A stretch of 37,097 nt of DNA, from positions 1 to 37,097 of the forward strand of contig CATLVU010000013.1 of NCBI GenBank assembly GCA_950061135.1, in the 5' to 3' direction. The position numbers were made by a program, and so were the translations under genes. The notes under the pieces were generated by a model. That model saw only the letters and a program-made list of their open reading frames with translations, was not told where the DNA came from and searched no databases. Below, one piece after another: positions 29,149 to 37,097 of the stretch. Source of the DNA: an uncultured Oligoflexia bacterium. GTDB taxonomy: Bacteria; Bdellovibrionota; Bacteriovoracia; Bacteriovoracales; Bacteriovoracaceae. Within the stretch, counting starts at the first letter, position 1; every line of letters begins with the position of its first letter.

Positions 29149-29673
29149 CTATATTGATTTTATCTTTTCTTTAATTATTTCAAGGGTTTGTTTTTCTTGA
29201 TCATTTAAGTCAACACTTATGAATTCTAAATACTTATAAAATTGATCTTTTGAGTCAGTATTTTGGCACGATTTAAGATGAGTAACAGTCTCGTTAACTT
29301 CTGCCGGCAGCTCAGTAAAATAATCACCTTTTCTAAAAGTTAATGGAGGAATTTGATCAGACTCCCTTAAGCTTTTTAAATATTGGGTTAGCTTATAAAT
29401 AGGCCCAGCGGTTTTATGACTCAAATAAATACAGATTACAAATGAGATACCAAGATAACAAAATTGACTAAATAGTAGATATTGAAAAATATTATTACGA
29501 GCATCAACGAACATTTGCTCATTTAAAGGTTGTACTTCGATTAGTTTTTCAAAAACTTCATATATAATTACTGGAAAAGTAATTGTTCCCAACAGTATTA
29601 AAGCCAAAACAGCCAAGCAGTACTTAAATTGGTAAGCAGGGTTGATAATAAAAATATTTCTTTTATAGGCCAT
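29149..29673 (-). CDS. Two-TM membrane protein with HAMP-like segment
   Basis: Two hydrophobic segments then SHKTAGPIYKLTQYLKSLRESDQIPPLTFRKGDYFTELPAEVNETV; no downstream effector domain. Confidence 0.6.
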   Translation of the reverse strand: MAYKRNIFIINPAYQFKYCLAVLALILLGTITFPVIIYEVFEKLIEVQPLNEQMFVDARNNIFQYLLFSQFCYLGISFVICIYLSHKTAGPIYKLTQYLKSLRESDQIPPLTFRKGDYFTELPAEVNETVTHLKSCQNTDSKDQFYKYLEFISVDLNDQEKQTLEIIKEKIKSI

Positions 29674-29745
29674 ATAATATTCCTTTAATGTGATCTATCT
29701 ATTAATATAAGGCCAAACGAATGAATTTAAAATTGTAGGAAAATA

Positions 29746-30885
29746 ATGAGCGCTAAGATTGAAGAAATTAAAGAAATCCTTGGAAAAATAACACTCGAGG
29801 GAGAAGCACAAAGCCTTTTTGAAGATAAGCGTATAGCGGATCTTCAAATTAAAGGGGATAGTCTTCATATTAAATATGAGAGAAGAGAGTGGGATGTATC
29901 TCAAAAAAGAGAATTAGAGCAATTAATTACTAAGAGCCTGAGTGCTCTATATACAGAGGAACAACTGTTTTTCATTCCTGTTTCTGGGCAAAAAACAGCT
30001 ACAAGTAATGAAGCAAAGCCTGCTCAATTGAAAGTTGGCCATGGAACAGTTGGAGAAAAAAAGAAAATTAATGGCGTTAAGAGTATTATTGCTATTGGCT
30101 CAGGAAAGGGCGGTGTTGGTAAATCTACATTTACAACAAACTTAGCTTGTAGCTTAAAATCGATGGGACATAAAGTAGGGATTATAGATGCTGATATTTA
30201 TGGGCCATCTCTTCCTCATATGTTTGGCATGAGCAAGCACCAACCAAAGACCAATGAAAATCAAAAAATTCTTCCACTAGAAGGACATGGAGTTAAATTC
30301 ATTAGCTTTGGCAGTTTTATTCATGAAGATGAGCCTGTTGTTTGGCGCGGTCCAATGCTAGGCGGGGTCTTAAATCAATTTTTCTTTGACACAGACTGGG
30401 GAGAATTAGATTTCTTACTGATTGACTTACCACCAGGAACTGGTGATGTGCAATTATCTATGATTCAAAACTTAGAGGTTGATGGCGCGATAATTATTTC
30501 AACCCCTCAAGATGTTGCAATGTTGGATTCAAGAAAAGCACTTCATATGTTTGATAAATTAAACCTACATGTTATCGGGATGGTTGAAAATATGAGTTCA
30601 TTTATATGTGATAAATGTGATTCAGAACATTTTCTTTATGGAACAGGTGGAGTGAAATCGACTTGTAATGAATTGGGTGTTGGTTTTCTAGGCGGAATTT
30701 CAATGGATATTAATCTTAGAAAAAGTGCAGATTTTGGTCATCCATATATGGCCAATGAGGAAAAATTTAAAGACTCTAAGATTTGGAAAGACTATCACAA
30801 AATAGCAAAATCCGTGACCAGCTATATGATGCCTAGTGAGACAAAAAAACAAAGCTTACTTGGAAAAATCTTTAAGAAAAAATGA
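29746..30885 (+). CDS. Mrp/ApbC-type P-loop ATPase (Fe-S cluster carrier)
   Basis: IAIGSGKGGVGKSTFTTNLA, DADIYGPSLPHM, DLPPGTGDVQLS, CDKC pair; DUF59-like N-terminal part. Confidence 0.93.
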   Translation: MSAKIEEIKEILGKITLEGEAQSLFEDKRIADLQIKGDSLHIKYERREWDVSQKRELEQLITKSLSALYTEEQLFFIPVSGQKTATSNEAKPAQLKVGHGTVGEKKKINGVKSIIAIGSGKGGVGKSTFTTNLACSLKSMGHKVGIIDADIYGPSLPHMFGMSKHQPKTNENQKILPLEGHGVKFISFGSFIHEDEPVVWRGPMLGGVLNQFFFDTDWGELDFLLIDLPPGTGDVQLSMIQNLEVDGAIIISTPQDVAMLDSRKALHMFDKLNLHVIGMVENMSSFICDKCDSEHFLYGTGGVKSTCNELGVGFLGGISMDINLRKSADFGHPYMANEEKFKDSKIWKDYHKIAKSVTSYMMPSETKKQSLLGKIFKKK

Positions 30886-31406
30886 TTAACAAAGTTTTAG
30901 AAGAGTTAGAATTACATTGTAATGAGAACTTTTCTGGGAAGTTAAACTTACTATCAAATAACAGCCAGCTATTGGGTACAATTCAATATTATAAAGGCAA
31001 TATTGTTGAATGCTCTTTTGGCAAAAACCAAGGACTCGATGCCATTGAGTCGATTGTTGCAAACTTTCTATATCAAGACTCACTATCAATAATGCCTGAA
31101 CCAGAAATAATTACCCAAGAAAGAAGTTCTTTATATCAAGATAGCTCTAAACTTTTATTTTATATTAAAAGCTTATTTACAAAAAAATATAATCAAATAA
31201 GACCAATTGAAAATATTCTAGTAGAACCGTCTTTTATTAAGAATGGGAAAAATCTATCAAAGAAAGAATTTGATATTCTTTACTCAATAGCTAAATATAA
31301 TAATATAGATGATATTAAAAATAGCTTGAACTTAGATGCATGTTTATTTCAACATTACCTAGGCAGGCTAACAGATAAAAAAGCAATACGATATATAGGG
31401 GAATAA
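30882..31406 (+). CDS. DUF4388/PATAN-like protein
   Basis: FSGKLNLLSNNSQLLGTIQYYKGNIVECSFGKNQGLDAIESI pattern; ATGA overlap with the upstream ATPase gene. Confidence 0.5.
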   Translation: MINKVLEELELHCNENFSGKLNLLSNNSQLLGTIQYYKGNIVECSFGKNQGLDAIESIVANFLYQDSLSIMPEPEIITQERSSLYQDSSKLLFYIKSLFTKKYNQIRPIENILVEPSFIKNGKNLSKKEFDILYSIAKYNNIDDIKNSLNLDACLFQHYLGRLTDKKAIRYIGE

Positions 31407-31407
31407 A

Positions 31408-31599
31408 ATGAAATCTCAAAAACATAATACAGGTGAATTAGCTAAGCTTGAAGTTGAAATAGAAAAGAAGCTTATTGAGGATCTTCAAACAATGTCTAAA
31501 AACTCAGAGCTATCAATTGATGACTTAGTAGCAATAGCAGTGAAAAGATTCAAATCATCTCATGCTGATTATATGGGTATTGATTTAGATTATCCTTAA
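31408..31599 (+). CDS. Small ribbon-helix-helix-like protein
   Basis: LEVEIEKKLIEDLQTMSKNSELSIDDLVAIAVKRF, beta-alpha-alpha pattern; 63 aa. Confidence 0.5.
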   Translation: MKSQKHNTGELAKLEVEIEKKLIEDLQTMSKNSELSIDDLVAIAVKRFKSSHADYMGIDLDYP

Positions 31600-31636
31600 A
31601 AAGCAGTGTAGAAATTATTTCATATCCTGTTTAATC

Positions 31637-31664
31637 TTTTTACACACTTTATCTAGTGTAAAAA
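31637..31664. promoter_or_regulatory. Dyad 1: TTTTTACAC-N10-GTGTAAAAA, candidate activator site
   Basis: Perfect 9-bp inverted arms (31637-31645, 31656-31664), about 72 bp upstream of the -24 element. Confidence 0.5.
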
Positions 31665-31682
31665 AAACAAACACCCACCATG

Positions 31683-31700
31683 AATTACACTATAGTAATT
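31683..31700. promoter_or_regulatory. Dyad 2: AATTAC-N6-GTAATT, candidate activator site
   Basis: Perfect 6-bp inverted arms; shares TTACAC with dyad 1. Confidence 0.4.
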
Positions 31701-31735
31701 ACAGTATCTTAAAGCCTATTTAGGGAACTTTCTTT

Positions 31736-31752
31736 TTGGCATGCTCGTTGCA
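31736..31752 (+). promoter_or_regulatory. Sigma-54 (-24/-12) promoter
   Basis: TTGGCATGCTCGTTGCA; GG and GC separated by exactly 10 nt, close to TGGCACG-N4-TTGCW. Confidence 0.75.
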
Positions 31753-31777
31753 TTATATATTGCCAGAGGAGAGTACA

Positions 31778-32623
31778 ATGAAAAAGTTAAAGAAATTTAT
31801 GATTGGTTCAGGATTAGTAGCTGCGGCATTAGTTGGAGGAACAGGTTTTTATAATTCAAATCAAATGAATGACTTAGCTGTTTTCAATCAGGATCACGGG
31901 ATTAAATTTGCTAAAAGATTAGATGAAATGAACGGTGAATTTATCGCGGGAAATAGAGCTGCTGCTTCAGTTCCAACTGAAAATTGGAAGCCACTTACAG
32001 TTAAAGAGAGTAAAAAAGTGGCAAAAAAAGAGACAGTAAAAACTGAGTCGATTAAAGAAGTTGCAAGTAATATCCCTGCTCCTGCAATTAACGATCTTCG
32101 AGAAACAAAATTAACTGCTGCCTTAGTAAACAAAAAAGCTCTCCAAGTAGGAAAAGATGTTTATGGAACAGTTGAAGTTGTAGATGGTGTTATTGAATCA
32201 TTACATGTAACACTTCCTGGTGGTAACAGAATTGATCTATATGCTAATGAGAGAATGGTTGGAAATGTTTTTCAATACGAAGATACTCATACGGGTGAAA
32301 TGAAAAGCGGACTTCTTTATGAAGTTGAAAAGGGCAAAAAATATATGGTAACTCTTGCAAATGATTCTCAGTTTCCAGGAGCGAGACTTGAGTTTGAAAC
32401 AAATGGTGCTGAGATTGCTTACGGGCAAGATTACTATGAAAAGCAAGAGAGTTGGAATCTTAATTCTCAAAACGAAGATGATAACTATGCAGTAAATGCA
32501 GATGTTCAGCAAGAGCAAGACGTTTATGAGAGTGAAAATCAATACAAAGAAGAAAACTTAAACGAGCAACAAGAGCAAAACGATACAGCAAGTTTTAAAT
32601 TTAATTTCAATGCAAGTGTATAG
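31778..32623 (+). CDS. Secreted/exported hypothetical protein, acidic Q/N-rich C-terminus
   Basis: Track start at 31736 (TTG) lies in the sigma-54 promoter; ATG at 31778 follows AGAGGAGA and gives signal-like MKKLKKFMIGSGLVAAALVGGTG. Confidence 0.7.
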   Translation: MKKLKKFMIGSGLVAAALVGGTGFYNSNQMNDLAVFNQDHGIKFAKRLDEMNGEFIAGNRAAASVPTENWKPLTVKESKKVAKKETVKTESIKEVASNIPAPAINDLRETKLTAALVNKKALQVGKDVYGTVEVVDGVIESLHVTLPGGNRIDLYANERMVGNVFQYEDTHTGEMKSGLLYEVEKGKKYMVTLANDSQFPGARLEFETNGAEIAYGQDYYEKQESWNLNSQNEDDNYAVNADVQQEQDVYESENQYKEENLNEQQEQNDTASFKFNFNASV

Positions 32624-32655
32624 GTAATTGATTTTTCCAAAAGGAAGCGCGTACC
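32620..32655. repeat. 36-bp convergent-intergenic element, copy B (inverted relative to copy A)
   Basis: Reverse complement reads GGTACGCGCTTCCTTTTGGAAAAATCAATTACCTAT; 4 mismatches to copy A. Confidence 0.85.
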
Positions 32656-34011
32656 TTAGCACTCTGGCAAATTAACTGCAAGGCCGCCTTTACTTGTTTC
32701 TTTGTAGTGGCGTTTCATATCTTGTCCAGTTTTCATCATCGTTCTTATGACTTTATCTAGAGAAACATAATGAACACCATCGCCTCTTAATGCCATTTTA
32801 GCCGCATTGATCGCTTTGACAGCTCCCATAGCATTTCTTTCAATACAAGGGATTTGAACAAGACCACCTATAGGGTCGCAAGTCATACCAAGATGATGTT
32901 CCATTGCAATTTCAGCAGCGTTCTCAACTTGCATGGGAGTCCCCCCCATTACTTCACATAGAGCTCCTGCTGCCATTGAGCAGGCGACACCAACTTCACC
33001 TTGGCACCCAACTTCTGCTCCACTTATACTGGCATTCTTTTTATAGAGCATCGCAATTGCTCCGGCAGTGAGTAGGAATTTTTCAATTCCACCAGGTCTA
33101 AATTTATTTGAAAAGTTTTTGTAATACATAATAACCGCAGGAATAATTCCAGCGGCACCATTTGTTGGAGCGGTAACAACCTGTCCTCCATTCGCATTTT
33201 CTTCATTAACGGCAATTGCGTAAAGGTTGACCCAGTCTAAAACATCAAGATAGTCTGAATCGATGGTTGCTTGAAGTTTTTTATAAAGATCAGGAGCCCG
33301 TCTTTTTACCTGAAGTCCCCCTGGTAGAATTCCTTCATTATTAATTCCGTTCTGAATCGATTTTTCCATCGTATTCCAAATAAGTTGTAGCTTATTTAAA
33401 ATATGATCTTCAGAATTAAGTTCACATTCATTTTTTAAGATAAATTGTGAAATAGGTTCTGTTTTTACAAGTGAAAGTAATTCATCAGCAGATGCAAAAG
33501 AATTTATTTCATGAAGGCGTGGAGGCTTTTCTTCGTTCTCCAAAATTGTTCCTCCGCCAATCGAATAATATGTATGTTGGTATAAAACTTCATCTTCAGA
33601 ATTAAAGGCATAGATGGTCATTGCGTTTGGATGAAACGGAAGTGACTTTCTTCTATTAAATTTAATATCTTTTTTAGGATTAAAATCAATTGTTTTAGAA
33701 GTCGATCCAAAGTTTAAAAATGCTTTTTTTTTCTTTATTGTTTCAGCGATATATTCAGGAATATAATTAGAGTTTATTGTTTCAGGGTCATGCCCTTGAA
33801 CCCCTAGTATAAAAGCTTTATCAGTTCCGTGTCCTTTGCCCGTTAATGCTAAAGAGCCAAAGAAATCGCAATGAATTCTAGTCGTACTCTCAAATAAATT
33901 CTTATTGATAAGCTTTTTCACAAATGAGGTTGCAGCTTTCATCGGGCCGACTGTATGTGAACTTGAAGGTCCAATTCCTATAGTGAAAATATCAAAGACA
34001 CTGTAGTTCAT
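32656..34011 (-). CDS. sdaA: L-serine ammonia-lyase (single-chain, Fe-S type)
   Basis: [69 protein letters not shown]. Confidence 0.96.
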   Translation of the reverse strand: MNYSVFDIFTIGIGPSSSHTVGPMKAATSFVKKLINKNLFESTTRIHCDFFGSLALTGKGHGTDKAFILGVQGHDPETINSNYIPEYIAETIKKKKAFLNFGSTSKTIDFNPKKDIKFNRRKSLPFHPNAMTIYAFNSEDEVLYQHTYYSIGGGTILENEEKPPRLHEINSFASADELLSLVKTEPISQFILKNECELNSEDHILNKLQLIWNTMEKSIQNGINNEGILPGGLQVKRRAPDLYKKLQATIDSDYLDVLDWVNLYAIAVNEENANGGQVVTAPTNGAAGIIPAVIMYYKNFSNKFRPGGIEKFLLTAGAIAMLYKKNASISGAEVGCQGEVGVACSMAAGALCEVMGGTPMQVENAAEIAMEHHLGMTCDPIGGLVQIPCIERNAMGAVKAINAAKMALRGDGVHYVSLDKVIRTMMKTGQDMKRHYKETSKGGLAVNLPEC

Positions 34012-34742
34012 TAAATTACAAGTCCTAGTGTTTCACAAATCAACCAAAAGGCGAACGAAGTGAATAAAGGAATTGTTATATTGTCATCAATCTTAATGTT
34101 GATCATATCAAACAAAGTTGTTGCTAGTGCCAGCAAAAAACATGAGGCGAAAACTAAAAGTCCAAAACTGTATTCAGTAAAACTTAATAAAACAAAAAGA
34201 GCACTAAAAAATGTCGAGAAGAAAAAAGCCATTGACCCTTGTAGAGTTCTATTCTCTCCAATTTTTATTGTGCCAAACTTAATACCGACAAGCGCTGATA
34301 AAGGATCAGCAAGGGCTAATGTGTATATACCGACAAGAGCAATATTTTTTGGAAAGGTGATAATGGTTAAGAGAAGTGCAATTGCATAAGGAACCATTGC
34401 AGATTCTTTGAGCTGTTCTTCAGCTCTTATAATAAATCTTGTTATAGGAATAAACTTAGAGGCAGTTTCGGGATAGTTGATTCTAATTTGTTCGATAATA
34501 TAAATTCCGCAAGCAATTGTTCCAATGAAATGGATCATCTGTTCATGGCTGAATGAAATGAGATAAAGAGTCGCAAGCGCAATACCATTTCCCATGTGAA
34601 ATAGTCGGCGCATAATTTGTAAATTATTTCTAGTAGATAACTTTGTCGTTCCGGTCTCAGTTTGATCAGAACTAGTATCTATTATAATATCTTCTATATT
34701 TTCAGAGTTCTTCTCTGACCAGCTATAGTCTATTTGTTCCAT
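34011..34742 (-). CDS. Dolichol kinase/CTP-dependent lipid kinase-like membrane protein (SEC59/DGK1-like)
   Basis: RRLFHMGNG, ALADPLSALVGIKFGTIKIGENRTLQGSMAFF, IDDNITIPL; multiple TMs. Confidence 0.65.
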   Translation of the reverse strand: MEQIDYSWSEKNSENIEDIIIDTSSDQTETGTTKLSTRNNLQIMRRLFHMGNGIALATLYLISFSHEQMIHFIGTIACGIYIIEQIRINYPETASKFIPITRFIIRAEEQLKESAMVPYAIALLLTIITFPKNIALVGIYTLALADPLSALVGIKFGTIKIGENRTLQGSMAFFFSTFFSALFVLLSFTEYSFGLLVFASCFLLALATTLFDMINIKIDDNITIPLFTSFAFWLICETLGLVI

Positions 34743-34825
34743 AGTAATTCTCGTTTTAATTATTTATCGGAGTATCATGCGAAATAACTGAGATGTAAAG
34801 ACTTTGGAATTCTAACTATTTGAAA

Positions 34826-36043
34826 TCAGATGGCCTTGCGAGGCTTAATAAACACATTCGCAAAAAATAAACCCAGTATTAATGAGAATGCTATTGTAAT
34901 CATATTGAATGTTGATTGCAGGCCTTCAGTGTATTGTTGAGAGTAAATTAGATTAAGACCCGTAAAACCGATTGCTCCTGGAACAAGAATGATTAATCCA
35001 GGAAATAGGGGAATTAGGGCTGGGCGATTAAGTTTTTCAGCGAAGGCATTCGACAGCATTCCAACAACACAAGCTGCAAGGGCGCTACATAATATTGAGG
35101 GAAAATATAGTCCTGCGAGTTTGTAGCTTCCAAGGGATAAAGTAACACTTAAGAAAACCCATTTAAAATCTTTTTTATGAGCCTGAAACAAAATGGCAAA
35201 AGCGATTGAAATAAAAAATACTAATGCTGGGTAGTACCAATAATTAATTTCAAGTGCTGATCTGAAATCCACAGGCCCAAAAACTTTAGTTCCAAGCTCA
35301 AGACCGACTATTACACCAATCGATATTTTAAAAAAATCGATGATTGTACCTGTCAATCTAGCAGTACCGGCAACAAGGTTCTTTTGAGCAAGCTCCATTA
35401 ACGATATTGTAAATGATAGTCCAGGAATTATGGCAATAAGTGATGCCAAAATAACGGTTTGTAAATTTAATAAAGGGAAAAAGGTAGCTGACATAAAACT
35501 AATAAATGTAATTATTAATGCAGTAATAAATTCGTATAAGTCTTGAATCCGGTCGAATTTATTTTTTAAAATATTAATAAGTCCTGTGATTCCGCCTAAT
35601 ATAAAAGCAGCTGAAAAGTCATATTCATTGCCACCAAGTAAAACAGTTAATGACGATGATAAAATGGCCAACGCAATTAAAACAATCCATCCAGAATACA
35701 AAGACTTCTTTTGTGTTAAAATATTTAATTGATTAATACCTTCTTCAACGGATATTTTGTTTTGAGAAACATAAGATGCAATGTCATCAACATCACTGAG
35801 TTTTCCAAGATCAACATCCCCAGGAAGAACTCTTAGGTTTCTAGTAGTTTGCTCATCTTCGTTCTCATCATCAATGGCAATAGATAAATATGTTGGAGAG
35901 GCAAAGAAATGGCCATAAAGATTTAAAGACTTTGAAACCTCTTTTAGAGCAACTTCGAGGCGGGGAGCATTTGTACCATAATGGTGTAGCGCCTTTCCAA
36001 TCTTAACTATAAATTTAACTTTCTGTGAAAAACTAGCTTGCAA
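34826..36043 (-). CDS. ThrE-family threonine/serine exporter
   Basis: N-terminal cytoplasmic domain (GKALHHYGTNAPRLEVALKEVSKSLNLYG...FASPTYL) then about 10 TMs with IPGLSFTISLMEL and PGLIILVPGAIGF, ThrE/DUF1212+DUF3815 pattern. Confidence 0.85.
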   Translation of the reverse strand: MQASFSQKVKFIVKIGKALHHYGTNAPRLEVALKEVSKSLNLYGHFFASPTYLSIAIDDENEDEQTTRNLRVLPGDVDLGKLSDVDDIASYVSQNKISVEEGINQLNILTQKKSLYSGWIVLIALAILSSSLTVLLGGNEYDFSAAFILGGITGLINILKNKFDRIQDLYEFITALIITFISFMSATFFPLLNLQTVILASLIAIIPGLSFTISLMELAQKNLVAGTARLTGTIIDFFKISIGVIVGLELGTKVFGPVDFRSALEINYWYYPALVFFISIAFAILFQAHKKDFKWVFLSVTLSLGSYKLAGLYFPSILCSALAACVVGMLSNAFAEKLNRPALIPLFPGLIILVPGAIGFTGLNLIYSQQYTEGLQSTFNMITIAFSLILGLFFANVFIKPRKAI

Positions 36044-36052
36044 ATAGTACTC

Positions 36053-36883
36053 CTAAAAAAGATATCTCATATATAAATTAATTTGCAATAAGGCACCTGA
36101 AAATAAAATTTTATATTCATTATCTTCATCATCTTCATCATCTTCATAACTTGAAGCCAGGTTATTATATCCAAAACCAATATCACTTCCAAAGTATAAT
36201 TTTTTACTTAGATTATATTCAAGGTTATGGAGAATTTGAAAATTTATAAAACTTAGAGTTTTGACATACTCGCTATTATTAACGGCAGTAAAGTCAAACT
36301 TAGTTGAGTAATAATCAAGAACCGTTTTTACCTGAAAGACAAAAGGATTAGTCTGATAGTATTTATAGGCTAAACCAAAAGATGGACCGGTGCCAGAAAT
36401 ATTAATATTTGCAATTGTGGTATTGATAAAGCCAACCCCAAAATTTAGTTGGTGGTTTCGTTTATCTAAATAATATTTTGTAAGAAAAGAAGAGCTTAAA
36501 GGACCACCAAGCTCAAGACTGATTGAATGAGCATAAGGAATATCAGGTTTTTTTTCATCCTTAATTAAGATTTTATTCTTTTTTAATTTCTTTAAATATA
36601 AGTAGAGCAAAGAGTTTTTTGTAAGAGTATAAGTACTTCTTTTTTTAGAAAGTTTTCCTAGACAGTAATATTCTTTGCATTTGATAATCTGGCCGAGGGC
36701 CTGAAGCTGATTTTTTTCATAAGCATATAACTTTGTCTTCGAATCTATTTCTAGATCTTTTTTTACAATAAACAAGTTTCCTTCCAGTACTCTATAAATT
36801 TGAAGATCACCACGCTCCATGGCGTACACAAAACTTGGCACAATTGTAAAAAAAATGAATATGGCTGAACAAAAATATGACAT
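36053..36883 (-). CDS. Predicted outer-membrane protein with acidic EDDEDDED repeat
   Basis: Signal-like N-terminus ...FFTIVPSFVYAM; C-half strand-rich, ends in YMRYLF. Confidence 0.55.
   Translation of the reverse strand: MSYFCSAIFIFFTIVPSFVYAMERGDLQIYRVLEGNLFIVKKDLEIDSKTKLYAYEKNQLQALGQIIKCKEYYCLGKLSKKRSTYTLTKNSLLYLYLKKLKKNKILIKDEKKPDIPYAHSISLELGGPLSSSFLTKYYLDKRNHQLNFGVGFINTTIANINISGTGPSFGLAYKYYQTNPFVFQVKTVLDYYSTKFDFTAVNNSEYVKTLSFINFQILHNLEYNLSKKLYFGSDIGFGYNNLASSYEDDEDDEDNEYKILFSGALLQINLYMRYLF
36122..36147. repeat. 9-bp in-frame tandem repeat ATCTTCATC, about 2.9 copies
   Basis: Read directly: atcttcatc atcttcatc atcttcat. Confidence 0.8.
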
Positions 36884-36966
36884 AGAAATATTTTAACTCA
36901 CTAATATCATTAAACAATGCCATTTTATATTTGATTTATTTAGTCGGATAGCCGAAGCGTTTTATA

Positions 36967-37097
36967 ATGAATACTATGACTAAGATGTTCATATTAAGCT
37001 TGGCAATGATTCTTCTACAATCTTGCTTAAATCCTCAATTAGCCTCATTAGAGGAAGTAGAAGTCATTGAAGCTCCATCAACACCGCTCGATGAATT
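36967..37097 (+). CDS. Lipoprotein, truncated by window edge
   Basis: MNTMTKMFILSLAMILLQSCLNPQLASLEEVEVIEAPSTPLDE...; lipobox LLQSC. Alternative ATG at 36976. Confidence 0.65.
   Translation, partial: MNTMTKMFILSLAMILLQSCLNPQLASLEEVEVIEAPSTPLDE

Noticed and set aside
31637-31664. Dyad TTTTTACAC...GTGTAAAAA as an intrinsic terminator
   Set aside because: T-tract is on the 5' side and A-tract on the 3' side on either strand, the reverse of an intrinsic terminator; a regulatory dyad is more likely.
34060-34389. 109-aa plus-strand ORF inside the SEC59-like gene
   Set aside because: Antisense to a conserved membrane protein; no supporting motif.
1-37097. CRISPR array, transposon, prophage or toxin-antitoxin island
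   Set aside because: No regularly spaced repeats, transposase, integrase or phage structural genes; the small RHH-like gene at 31408 has no recognisable toxin partner.

Overview
This is a low-GC, gene-dense chromosomal window with compact operons. The gene content (secreted and outer-membrane proteins, patatin-like protein, hut genes, a sigma-54-type promoter) fits a predatory Bdellovibrionota/Bacteriovorax-like genome, but that assignment is inference only. Recognisable genes: truncated patatin (minus strand, left edge), ligA, radA, glpK, a TlpA-like thioredoxin, hutI/hutU/hutH, rpe, fmt, def, an LptF/LptG-type permease, a GT51 penicillin-binding protein, tRNA-Gln(UUG), prs, pth, ychF, an SLT lytic transglycosylase, an Mrp/ApbC ATPase, sdaA, a ThrE-family exporter and several secreted or outer-membrane proteins of unknown function. 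I saw no CRISPR array, transposase, prophage or rRNA. Most notable observations: (1) a 36-bp element (32/36 identical, with a 16-bp perfect core) occurs twice, and each copy fills the gap between the stop codons of a convergent gene pair; the other four convergent pairs have overlapping stop codons. (2) A near-consensus sigma-54 (-24/-12) promoter with two upstream dyads precedes a secreted protein; the ORF-track start of that gene lies inside the promoter. (3) A run of up to eight genes with 0-24 nt gaps joins LPS-export, def-fmt-rpe and hutH-hutU. (4) A CFI-box-like C-terminal domain occurs in a protein adjacent to the LptF/G-type gene. (5) A tRNA-Gln-prs-pth-ychF block lacks ctc/rplY.
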